DNA of 64,000 bases from DATFNV01 sp963827935. GTDB taxonomy: Bacteria > Planctomycetota > Planctomycetia > Gemmatales > Gemmataceae. The notes beneath the pieces were generated by a model that saw only the letters and a program-made list of their open reading frames with translations, was not told the DNA's origin and ran no database searches. Location of the stretch: contig CAWHCN010000019.1 of NCBI GenBank assembly GCA_963827935.1, positions 558,001-622,000 of the forward strand, given 5' to 3'. Shown here in pieces: positions 18,422 through 26,835 of the stretch. Position 1 is the first letter of the stretch. Each line of letters starts with the position of its first letter. A program made the position numbers and the translations under genes.

Positions 18422-19208
18422 GAGGGCGATCAGCTGACGGAATGCGCCAGCCGTGGCGTGGGCGGCACAGCTCTTCTTTCACCGCGATACCGCTCGCCTG
18501 GCAGTGCCGCATCTTGTCAGCCAGCGCGAGGATTCGCAGCGCCGCCGCCTCGGGCGGCACTCCTCGGTTGTGGATATTGGAGATCAGGTTTCGCTGGGCA
18601 TCGGTGTGCCCGGGCCGTGGCCGATAGGCCAGGTAAGCCGACAGACTCTCCGCAGTCGCCAGCCCCGGACGCTCGCCGATCAGCAGCACCACCACCGCCG
18701 GGTCGAGCAATTCGCCGATGTCGTTCAGCACCCCGACGCGACAGTAGCGGATGGCGAACGGCTGGCCGAACGCCCAGCCGCGCCGCGCCGTCTCCCTAGC
18801 CAGCAAAGGGAGCAGAACCGGCACCTGGGTGGTCACCGCCGCGACCGAGAGACCATCGCCGATCGCGACCTGAAGCTCGGCACCGGGAGCACATCGCTCC
18901 TTGACTGCCGCACGAGCCGCGTCATCCAGTCGCCGGCCGAGGTCGGGCCGCATCAGGTATTCGGTCTTGTCCCGGGCGCGAGTTCGCACCTCGAAGAGGC
19001 GCCATGGTTCGGTGAAGTCGCTTGGCAAATCGAGTTCGGCGTGGACCGCATCGACGGCGGCGGCATGGTCCTGGCGCAGCTCCAGGGCGGTCGCGGTGCG
19101 ATAAGCGGGGCCGGCGCGGCCGACGAGGATGCGGGCGGGGGTGCGAAGACGGAGGGCCGCGATGAGGGAGGTCGAGTCCGATGGAACGGGGACTGGTGGC
19201 TCAGGCAT
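18336..19208 (-). CDS. eutC: ethanolamine ammonia-lyase light chain
   Basis: 290 residues. Recognised by GLSVAAVTTQVPVLLPLL, FAIRYCRVGVLNDIGELLDP, and the cobalamin-site signature IGERPGLATAESLSAYLAY with the downstream NLISNIHNRG. EutC forms the B12-dependent lyase with EutB (ethanolamine to acetaldehyde plus ammonia). The family normally ends soon after SGIAVKEEL. Here a Pro/Arg-rich tail of about 40 residues runs into the DUF1501 gene, hinting at a lost stop. No eutB lies upstream in the 270 bp before the IS701 element, so the partner is elsewhere or lost. Confidence 0.88.
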   Translation of the reverse strand: MPEPPVPVPSDSTSLIAALRLRTPARILVGRAGPAYRTATALELRQDHAAAVDAVHAELDLPSDFTEPWRLFEVRTRARDKTEYLMRPDLGRRLDDAARAAVKERCAPGAELQVAIGDGLSVAAVTTQVPVLLPLLARETARRGWAFGQPFAIRYCRVGVLNDIGELLDPAVVVLLIGERPGLATAESLSAYLAYRPRPGHTDAQRNLISNIHNRGVPPEAAALRILALADKMRHCQASGIAVKEELCRPRHGWRIPSADRPLRPTAPPPPRRASLAHRSGYPRAPREAP

Positions 19209-19461
19209 GGCTCAGACAACAAGGGCCTAACGGAAACCGGACAGGTCGGTGGGGACTGCTGTCGGGTTCTGTACTATCCCAGGACGAAATCATAGCAGAA
19301 CCGCGAGACCTCCTCGAGTGCGGCTGCCTGACCCCTGCGCCACCACGTCCGCTATGTCTGGGTCATCTGGGAATCGCGTGCCGTGGTCCGTGAAGGCTCC
19401 TGATCGCGGGTCGCTTTGCGAGCCGGGTCGAGGAGACGGAGGGGGGTGCGGGTTCTCCGCA

Positions 19462-19480
19462 AATTCCCACTTTGTACTAA
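19462..19480. repeat. left remnant of interrupted repeat R1 (copy 1)
   Basis: AATTCCCACTTTGTACTAA aligns with the end of R1 copy 2 at 62922-62940 read on the minus strand (same AATTCCCA start and CTAA end). The IS701-type element starts directly after. The last four bases, CTAA, are its target duplication. The rest of the gap from 19209 holds no recognisable gene. Confidence 0.6.
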
Positions 19481-21147
19481 TTGGACAGCGCCACTTTCTG
19501 TCATGGTTGACACGTAAGTGCAGCTACCACAGGAAGTTGGGGTTGCGTGATAGAGTAAAGAAAGACGATCCTCCGTGTTCGCTAATTCCTGGAAGGAATA
19601 CCACGGAGGATCGTCAGGATGACGCTGAAGCAGATTGCCAGTCTCGGCAAGGAGTTGGCCAAGTTTCTGAGGCTGTTCGTCGGCCGGTTTCGCAGCCGCC
19701 CCGGTTTCGCCCTGTTGGCCGTGTATGTCCAGGGGCTCCTGTCGAACCTACAACGCAAAAACATCGAGGCCATGGCCTTGGAGCTGGGTACGGCACCGCG
19801 GACTCTACAACGTTTCGTGGAATCGATCAAGTGGGATGAGACCGGCGTGCGCGATGACTGCCAGCGTTTGGTGGCCCGCGAACATGCTCATGCGGAGGCG
19901 ATCGGTTGCCTCGACGAATCGGGAACGGCCAAGAGCGGTAGCCATACGGCGGGTGCCGCACGGCAGTGGCTGGGCAGTTGTGGCAAAGTCGACAACGGTG
20001 TCGTCGGCGTGCATCTGAGCTACAGCAGCCCCGGCTTTCAGTGTCTGCTCGACAGCGCGGTCTACCTGCCCCGGGATTGGGCCGACGATCCGGAGCGTCG
20101 AAAAAAAATCACATCCCCGACGCGGTCGTGTTCCGTACCAAGCCGCAAATCGCCCTGGAGTTGATCGACCGCGCCTTGGCCAACGGTGTGCGCGTCCAGG
20201 CCTGGACGTTTGACGAAGGCTACGGTCGCGACACGGCCTTTCTGGACGGTCTCGAACAGCGTGGACAGGTATTCGTGGGCGAAGTGCCGGCGAACTGCCG
20301 CGGCTGGACGAAAAAGCCCCAGGTGCTTCGGAGCGGTCGGTCGCGGCGGCGCGGCCGCAAAAGGACCTATCCGCGGCTGGCGGCGCGAAGCCGGCGCGGC
20401 AGCGAAGTGCGAAACCTGGCACGCTATTCGCCCGTCTTTCGCCAGCAGAAGTGGCAGCGCTACCGCATCAAGGACACCCAGCACGGCCCCGAAGTCTGGG
20501 AGGTGAAATGGGCGAAGCTCTGGCGCAAGGGACTCGATGGCCTGCCGGGGCGTCGGCACTGCTTGCTCGTAGCACGCAACGTTTTGACCAATGAGGTGAA
20601 ATACTTCCTATCCAATCGTGTGCCCGGGGAGCGTGGCATCTCGCTACGGCGGTTACTGCGTGTGGCCTTTGGGCGTTGGTCGGTGGAAAGCTGCTTTCGC
20701 CAGGCCAAAGAGGAACTGGGCTTGGACCATTACGAAGTTCGCGGCTGGCGTTGCTTGCACCGGCACTGTTACCTGACGCAACTGACCCACCTGTTTTGCG
20801 CCCGCATGCGTCAGCAGTTCGACGCCGCAACGACGCACGACGACCCGCTGGAACACCTGACGACAGAACAAGTGCGACAAGCCATGAACACCTGGTTGGA
20901 GACAGCACAGGGACGACTGAAAAAAGCGGCACGCTTCCAACGAGAGTTAGCCAAGCAGCAGTATTACCAGCGTCGCAATGCGCAGGCCCAGCGCTCTCAC
21001 GTGAAAACGCGCATGGCTCAACTGCGATCCTTGGGCATCGATGTCGATCGGATCAAATCGTGCATCCCCCAATCGCCGACCTGATCGGCTATACTGTTCT
21101 CAATGCTGGACTTCCGCCATTGCAACAAGGAAAGTGGCGCTGTCCAA
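19481..21147 (+). mobile_element. IS701-type insertion sequence, complete, with 4-bp target duplication
   Basis: 1667 bp with 18-bp perfect terminal inverted repeats, TTGGACAGCGCCACTTTC at the left and its complement at 21130-21147. It is flanked by CTAA at 19477-19480 and 21148-21151. A 4-bp YTAR duplication is what the IS701 family makes. It interrupts repeat R1. The intact ends and duplication indicate a fairly recent single insertion. Confidence 0.92.
19619..21084 (+). CDS. IS701 family DDE transposase with a frame change at an A8 tract
   Basis: The N-terminal part (from ATG 19619) contains AIGCLDESGTAKSGSHTAGAARQWLG and GKVDNGVVGVHLSYSS, the first catalytic Asp region. At 20101-20114 a run of eight A residues ends this frame. 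One base later the other frame continues NHIPDAVVFRTKPQIALELIDRAL, VQAWTFDEGYGRDTAFLDGL (second Asp) and WSVESCFRQAKEELGLDHYEVRGW (catalytic Glu). Full length would be about 488 residues. The A8 tract could allow polymerase slippage, or could be a mutation or sequencing error. Confidence 0.8.
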
Positions 21148-21299
21148 CTAAATTCGCCGGGAATTATATGCATCCTGGCGCACTCGCCGCAATCCCTTGT
21201 CAAATAACGACATGCGCCTTCACATTTCAGCGCCAAGCGCCAGGTCGCATATAATTCCGTGTGTGCGGACACGCCTTGCCGACAAAGGATCAGCTTGAG
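21148..21299. repeat. central part of repeat R1 (copy 1)
   Basis: About 150 bp containing an imperfect palindrome whose ends read GGAATTATATGC and GCATATAATTCC (near 21161-21258). Copy 2 lies at 62755-62940 on the opposite strand and is uninterrupted. In copy 1 the repeat is split by the IS701 element on the left and by the IS110 dimer on the right. Likely a small non-autonomous element. Confidence 0.75.
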
Positions 21300-21571
21300 G
21301 GCTGATGCCAGTCCCTGGCACACGTTCCGCTATGAACCTGACAGGCCATCGGCTTTCCGTTCGCACTGCGCTTCTCTAGCTCTTCTTTGTGGCGGCGGAG
21401 CGCAGGTGGCCGCGTTTGATCTGGTGCCTCTAAGCCCGTGCTTGAGCTTGGCCCTTGGGTCGGCTTCACTTTCCTTGGTGCCGCGAGCCCGCTTGAAAGT
21501 CTCGTCCTTCGTTCGACCCATCCTCCGCCGACCTTTTCTTCGCCCGTCCCTCACCGTCGTTGGAGGTCCTC
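21300..21571 (+). ncRNA. left-end non-coding region of IS110 unit 1 (candidate bridge RNA)
   Basis: About 270 bp before the transposase ATG. It has GCTTGAGC (21440-21447), equal to the target sequence around the AG core, and TTGAAAG (21493-21499), equal to the element's own junction around AG. That order, target guide then donor guide, is that of known IS110 bridge RNAs. Same content as in unit 2. Inferred; no fold was computed. Confidence 0.4.
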
Positions 21572-22913
21572 ATGCCTCGGAAGAAGACACGCCAGCCCAT
21601 CCCGCCGCCCCGCATCGTCCGGCCCTGTGCCGCCGCCATCGAACGTCGGCAGCGCCAGCCACGTCGTCGCCGTCGACCCCGCTTGCGATCCGCAGCCCGT
21701 TCGTACCTTCGGCGTCTATACCGCCGACCTACAGACGCTGGCCGAGTGGTTACGCCACTGCGGCGTCACGAGCGTCGTGCTCGAATCGACCGGCGTCTAC
21801 TGGATGTGCTTATGCGACTTCCTGGAAAGCCAGGGCTTCGAAGTGGTGGTGGTCGATCCACGCAGCCTGGCCCGCAACCTCAAGAAGAAGACCGACGTTT
21901 GCGATGCGGTCTGGCTGCAGCAGATGCACGCCTGTGGCCAGCTCAAGAGCTGTTTTCGACCCGCGCACGAGGTGCTGGCGTTGCGGACGCTGTGGCGGCA
22001 TCGCGAGCATCTGATCACCGAGGCAGCCAAGCTCTTGCAGATGATGCTCAAAGTGCTGGTCCAGATGAATGTTCATTTGGACCTGGCCGTGTCGAGCATC
22101 GCCGGCGTCACCGGCATGCGCATCCTGCGTGCCATCGCCCAGGGGCAGCGTGACCCCCAGACGCTGGCGGCGATGCGCAATCCCAGCTGCAAGAAAGCCG
22201 CGAGGAGATTGCCAAGGCCCTGGAAGGGACCTGGGACACGGCCCACCTGTTCGAGCTGAAACAACTGCTCAAGGCCTGGGACTTCTACCAGAATCAGCTC
22301 CATGTCTGTGACCGGGAGTACGCCAAGGCGGCCGGGCCGATGCCGGACAAGACCCAGGGGCGTCCGTTGCCCGAGTCCCAGAAGGCCGCGCCCAAGAGTC
22401 GCAACCGCCCGACGGAGTTCGACGCCGACGCCTTGATCTTCCAGTTGACGGGCGTGCGTGTCACGGAAGTGGACGGTCTGGGCGCCAGCACGGTGCTGAC
22501 GGTCTTGTCGGAGACAGGCCCGGACCTGGCGGCACGTTTCCCGACGGACAAGCACTTCGCGGCCTGGACGACGCTGGCGCCGCGCAAGCACCAATCGGGC
22601 AAGCGGATCCGCTATCCCGCCCAGACGGCCAGCCGGGTGGCCAGGGCGTTTCGGCTGGCGGCGCGGTCCTTGCTCAGAAGTAAGAGCGTGCTGGGTAATT
22701 TCCTGCGCCGCCTGCGGGCCCGGCTGGGGATAGGCAGCGCCATCAGGGCGACAGCCCACAAGCTGGCGAAGCTCTTCTATCGCCTCATCACGCGTGGGGA
22801 AGCGTATCGCCGTGAGAGCACGGCAGCCGAAGAAGTCAAGCAGCAGGAGCGTCAGGTCAAAGCGCGTGCAGCGCAAAGCGCGGGAGTTAGGGCTGCAAGT
22901 GGTGCCGATCTGA
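21572..22913 (+). pseudogene. IS110 transposase, unit 1, frameshifted
   Basis: Nearly identical to the unit 2 gene, with extra damage: a one-base deletion near 22194 (AAGAAAGCC where unit 2 has AAGAAGAGCC) and a one-base insertion near 22866. It also shares the unit 2 frame break at the first catalytic Asp (21642-21645). The DEDD N-terminal domain (VVLESTGVYW, KKKTDVCDAVW) and the C-terminal domain with LAPRKHQSGKRIR are both present but in different frames. Probably inactive. Confidence 0.8.
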
Positions 22914-23071
22914 GCAGGGTCGGCGGGGCAACAGACAACGTCGGGGAAGTAGGCGAGGTCGATCTCAAGCCGAGCCGCTTGGGGCGGTGGCGTCGAAAAT
23001 ACGCGCACCGTAAGATCGCTGCCCGAGCACGACACCTCTCGCCCGGGTAGCGGGGCCTTGTTCATTGAAAG

Positions 23072-23342
23072 GGCTGATGCCAGTCCCTGGCACACGTTCC
23101 GCTATGAACCTGACAGGCCATCGGCTTTCCGTTCGCACTGCGCTTCTCTAGCTCTTCTTTGTGGCGGCGGAGCGCGGTGGCCGCGTTTGATCTGGTGCCT
23201 CTGAGCCCGTGCTTGAGCTTGGCCCTTGGGTCGGCTTCACTTTCCTTGGTGCCGCGAGCCCGCTTGAAAGTCTCGTCCTTCGTTCGACCCATCCTCCGCC
23301 GACCTTTTCTTCGCCCGTCCCTCACCGTCGTTGGAGGTCCTC
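23072..23342 (+). ncRNA. left-end non-coding region of IS110 unit 2 (candidate bridge RNA)
   Basis: 271 bp between the unit junction and the transposase ATG. GCTTGAGC at 23211-23218 equals the host target around the insertion (GCTTG-AG-C), and TTGAAAG at 23264-23270 equals the donor end (TTGAA-AG). Both contain the AG core and lie about 45 bases apart, as target and donor loops would. In the IS110 family this end is known to encode the bridge RNA. The assignment here is inference from the matches. Confidence 0.45.
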
Positions 23343-24684
23343 ATGCCTCGGAAGAAGACACGCCAGCCCATCCCGCCGCCCCGCATCGTCCGGCCCTGTG
23401 CCGCCGCCATCGAACGTCGGCAGCGCCAGCCACGTCGTCGCCGTCGACCCCGCTTGCGATCCGCAGCCCGTTCGTACCTTCGGCGTCTATACCGCCGACC
23501 TACAGACGCTGGCCGAGTGGTTACGCCACTGCGGCGTCACGAGCGTCGTGCTCGAATCGACCGGCGTCTACTGGATGTGCTTATGCGACTTCCTGGAAAG
23601 CCAGGGCTTCGAAGTGGTGGTGGTCGATCCACGCAGCCTGGCCCGCAACCTCAAGAAGAAGACCGACGTTTGCGATGCGGTCTGGCTGCAGCAGATGCAC
23701 GCCTGTGGCCAGCTCAAGAGCTGTTTTCGACCCGCGCACGAGGTGCTGGCGTTGCGGACGCTGTGGCGGCATCGCGAGCATCTGATCACCGAGGCAGCCA
23801 AGCTCTTGCAGATGATGCTCAAAGTGCTGGTCCAGATGAATGTTCATTTGGACCTGGCCGTGTCGAGCATCGCCGGCGTCACCGGCATGCGCATCCTGCG
23901 TGCCATCGCCCAGGGGCAGCGTGACCCCCAGACGCTGGCGGCGATGCGCGATCCCAGCTGCAAGAAGAGCCGCGAGGAGATTGCCAAGGCCCTGGAAGGG
24001 ACCTGGGACACGGCCCACCTGTTCGAGCTGAAACAACTGCTCAAGGCCTGGGACTTCTACCAGAATCAGCTCCATGTCTGTGACCGGGAGTACGCCAAGG
24101 CGGCCGGGCCGATGCCGGACAAGACCCAGGGGCGTCCGTTGCCCGAGTCCCAGAAGGCCGCGCCCAAGAGTCGCAACCGCCCGACGGAGTTCGACGCCGA
24201 CGCCTTGATCTTCCAGTTGACGGGCGTGCGTGTCACGGAAGTGGACGGTCTGGGCGCCAGCACGGTGCTGACGGTCTTGTCGGAGACAGGCCCGGACCTG
24301 GCGGCACGTTTCCCGACGGACAAGCACTTCGCGGCCTGGACGACGCTGGCGCCGCGCAAGCACCAATCGGGCAAGCGGATCCGCTATCCCGCCCAGACGG
24401 CCAGCCGGGTGGCCAGGGCGTTTCGGCTGGCGGCGCGGTCCTTGCTCAGAAGTAAGAGCGTGCTGGGTAATTTCCTGCGCCGCCTGCGGGCCCGGCTGGG
24501 GATAGGCAGCGCCATCAGGGCGACAGCCCACAAGCTGGCGAAGCTCTTCTATCGCCTCATCACGCGTGGGGAAGCGTATCGCCGTGAGAGCACGGCAGCC
24601 GAAGAAGTCAAGCAGCAGGAGCGTCAGGTCAAAGCGCTGCAGCGCAAAGCGCGGGAGTTAGGGCTGCAAGTGGTGCCGATCTGA
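23343..24684 (+). CDS. IS110 family transposase (DEDD/Transposase_20), N-terminal frame break
   Basis: ATG 23343 follows GGAGGT. The first 23 residues (PRKKTRQPIPPPRIV...AAAI) end at GAAC (23412-23415), where the family has GAC in I-D-V-G-S. One extra A shifts the frame, and from there VGSASHVVAVDP continues in the +1 frame to the stop at 24684. The RuvC-like domain shows VVLESTGVYW and KKKTDVCDAVW. The C-terminal domain shows LTGVRVTEVDGLGASTVLTVLSETG and HQSGKR with the nucleophile Ser. Because both units share the break, it predates the duplication or reflects a consistent assembly error. Confidence 0.78.
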
Positions 24685-24841
24685 GCAGGGTCGGCGGGGC
24701 AACAGACGACGTCGGGGAAGTAGGCGAGGTCGATCTCAAGCCAAGCCGCTTGGGGCGGTGGCGTCGAAAATACGCGCACCCGTAAGATCGCTGCCCGAGC
24801 ACGACACCTCTCGCCCGGGTAGCGGGGCCTTGTTCATTGAA

Positions 24842-24862
24842 AGCAAAGCGAGCTGTCCGCTC
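24842..24862. repeat. right remnant of repeat R1 (copy 1)
   Basis: AGCAAAGCGAGCTGTCCGCT aligns with the equivalent end of R1 copy 2 (minus strand near 62755-62775: AGCAAAGCGACTGCCCGCT). It confirms where the IS110 dimer entered. Confidence 0.7.
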
Positions 24863-24937
24863 CAGGCTGAACCACTGTGCGAGAGTCCCACTGCACGCGT
24901 TGGCCGACTGAACCAGAATTGCTACCTGGTAAACTCT

Positions 24938-25792
24938 TCAAGCAAGTGGCGCGGGCTGCCATGCTGCGCGCAAATCGGGGAGCGTATTCGACCTGGCGGG
25001 CAGATACGCTGCCTCTACCGCGCCAATCGCGGCAACTCGTCGTTCCCTTTCCAGGACGGGACGTTGCACACGTTGCGGCATCTGGTCATAGGCCCGACCC
25101 TCCAGCAGTCGTCCCGTCTTGTTCTTCCGAACACCTCCCCATTGCTTGAAGAAGAATGGGACGCCGGCCGCGACACATCGATCGCGGATCGAAGCAACCC
25201 AGCCAGGATCCAGCGGTCTGGCACCTGGTCCGCTCTCCCCGCCGACGATCACCCAGTGAATACCGGTCAGGTCGACAATACCGAGGTCTTCCAGCAGCGG
25301 TTCGACCGAAAGGAACCGCACCCTGGCCGGGGCCTCGCGCAAGTGTTCGATGCGGGGCAAGCCGTGGCGCCGATTTTCGACGCTGACGCCCCACCAGATA
25401 TGAGGGTCGCCGGCCGCCTCGCGGAGGGTGGTGCCAAGCATGTCACGCAGTTCCTCTGAGCGCTTCGTCAAGACCTGATACGTGTGCCAGTTCGCAAGTC
25501 GCATGACCCGGACGACAGCCTGGATGTAGTTCTCTGGCACGTCCCTGTGGAACAGATCACTCATCGAGTTGACGAAGACCATTCGCGGCTTCGGCCACTT
25601 TAATGGCTCGGCCAGTTTCTCGGGAACCAGGCGCAGGTCGAAGCCTTGTTTGTAAGGATGACCGGCAACGCCACGGAATCGTTCAGCAAAGGTTTCGGCA
25701 TAACAGTGAGCACAGCCGGGGCTGATCTTGGTGCAACCTCTCACGGGGTTCCAGGTCGCGTCAGTCCACTCGATCTGGGATCGGTCGCTCAT
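24938..25792 (-). CDS. phage Gp37/Gp68-type three-Cys-motif protein (DUF5131)
   Basis: 284 residues from ATG 25792. The N terminus reads IEWTDATWNPVRGCTKISPGCAHCYAETFAERF, which contains the C-x6-C-x2-C motif that names the family. MVFVNSMSDLFHRDVP, WHTYQVLTKRSEEL, IWWGVSVEN, VRFLSVEPLLEDLG and WVIVGGESGPGARP follow in the family order, ending with FFKQWGG. The Cys triad and TIM-barrel-like order suggest a radical-SAM-like fold. The biochemical role is unknown. About 40 residues after the usual end (YDQMP) are extra. It lies 74 bp downstream of its known partner family, TcmP. Confidence 0.88.
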   Translation of the reverse strand: MSDRSQIEWTDATWNPVRGCTKISPGCAHCYAETFAERFRGVAGHPYKQGFDLRLVPEKLAEPLKWPKPRMVFVNSMSDLFHRDVPENYIQAVVRVMRLANWHTYQVLTKRSEELRDMLGTTLREAAGDPHIWWGVSVENRRHGLPRIEHLREAPARVRFLSVEPLLEDLGIVDLTGIHWVIVGGESGPGARPLDPGWVASIRDRCVAAGVPFFFKQWGGVRKNKTGRLLEGRAYDQMPQRVQRPVLERERRVAAIGAVEAAYLPARSNTLPDLRAAWQPAPLA

Positions 25793-25866
25793 GGCCGGGC
25801 CTTCCTGGTTATCGGATCAGCCAGTTATTTTGATACCATGCCGTTGCTACGATTGCCACCACGAAC

Positions 25867-26718
25867 TCAAACCGCCCCCCTGTCACGATACTTGTTGAAG
25901 ATGTGCGTGATGATGCGCTGCGCCACCGCCTTCGCCGACGCGAAGAAAAGGTAATACACGATAGCGCCGGTGCTATTTCGCATCGGAATTGGCGCAGGCA
26001 CGTTCAGGAAGCCCGCCACTACTCGCAAGCGTTCCCGGAATGCTTCCGCGATCGTCTCGTTATCGCTTTTTTCTTCCTCCGGGCCGAACAACGTAGGTTT
26101 GGCTTGGTATGCCACCGCGTGCCAGGACTCATCGCCCCAGAACGCAGTCATGCGTGCGATGTCCGCCTGAGCGACACCCTCAGGCTTTCGCCAGAACACG
26201 TTGCGATTCATGTCTGCGATCGGGAAGTTCAAGAACATGTCAATCGAGCGCATCTCGCCGGTGGCATGGATTACCTCCCAATTGAGATGTAAGCCGTAGG
26301 GGTCGAGCAGGCATAAACCCCGTTGGAAATGCTCGAATTGCACCTTCGGCAGAATCTCATCCAGCAGAATTCGATTGCAATCCCCGTGGTGAATGTGAAC
26401 GTCTGGCCGAGATCTGAACATGGTGCGAAGGTTGTCCACCTTCGTGCCATTCAGGTCGATAAGGTGATATGCCTTGAACGGAGGTTGAGTGTTCACGGCG
26501 ATCACCGGGCTGCCTTCGATTTGCTCTCCCGTGGTCTTGGAGACATGGAACCCGGCTCCCGCAAAGGCGTCAATGTAGTGGTGGTCCAGCCGCGGATTCC
26601 GCTGGGCAGCGAGAATCTTCGAGTATTCCTGGGCGTAATCGCGGATGATGTCGAGCTTGACCTCGGACCAGTAGCCGATCTCATCGAGCTTCAGCCGGCG
26701 TCGCTGTTGCTTGCCCAC
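25867..26718 (-). CDS. tcmP: three-Cys-motif partner protein
   Basis: The GTG start at 26718 is chosen because CAGGAGG lies eight bases upstream. The longer frame from 26832 has no such site. 283 residues with KLDIIRDYAQEYSKILAAQ, HHYIDAFAGAGFH (a SAM-methyltransferase-like glycine loop), VHIHHGDCNRIL, CLLDPYGLHLNWEVI, DMFLNFPIADMNRNVFW and YYLFFASAKAVAQRI, all typical of TcmP. The family occurs as the partner of Gp37/Gp68 proteins, here the next gene on the same strand. The pair is often on mobile elements and may be a defence or nucleic-acid modification system, which is unproven. Confidence 0.88.
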   Translation of the reverse strand: MGKQQRRRLKLDEIGYWSEVKLDIIRDYAQEYSKILAAQRNPRLDHHYIDAFAGAGFHVSKTTGEQIEGSPVIAVNTQPPFKAYHLIDLNGTKVDNLRTMFRSRPDVHIHHGDCNRILLDEILPKVQFEHFQRGLCLLDPYGLHLNWEVIHATGEMRSIDMFLNFPIADMNRNVFWRKPEGVAQADIARMTAFWGDESWHAVAYQAKPTLFGPEEEKSDNETIAEAFRERLRVVAGFLNVPAPIPMRNSTGAIVYYLFFASAKAVAQRIITHIFNKYRDRGAV

Positions 26719-26835
26719 GGAGGGTTCCTCCTGAAATGCAGGCTGAGTAGTCGTCCTATTCGATTTCACCCCGCAAGGTGTAATATACTGGTGTTCACAG
26801 TGAGGGCAAGTGGAAGACGCCAGAACCTCCACCCC

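Larger units (their letters stand above)
21300..23071 (+). mobile_element. IS110-type element, unit 1 of a head-to-tail dimer
   Basis: A 1772-bp unit, followed immediately by a second 1772-bp unit in the same orientation. There are no terminal inverted repeats. The boundaries were found by comparing left flank (CAGCTTG-AG-GGCTGATG), unit junction (TTCATTGAA-AG-GGCTGATG) and right flank (TTCATTGAA-AG-CAAAGCG). The shared bases are the dinucleotide AG, as expected for IS110-type recombination, which uses a 2-bp core. Unit 1 differs from unit 2 by four single-base indels. Confidence 0.88.
23072..24843 (+). mobile_element. IS110-type element, unit 2 of a head-to-tail dimer
   Basis: Exactly 1772 bp, with its left end joined to the right end of unit 1 through a single AG and its right end at AG 24842-24843, beyond which the interrupted R1 repeat resumes (CAAAGCGAGCTGTCCGCT). 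The right-end/left-end junction at 23070-23071 is the arrangement that in IS110 elements rebuilds a promoter reading into the left non-coding end. Confidence 0.88.

Noticed and set aside
22073..23095. 340-codon minus-strand open frame across the IS110 unit
   Set aside because: Antisense of the transposase; the same frame recurs in unit 2 only because the DNA is duplicated.
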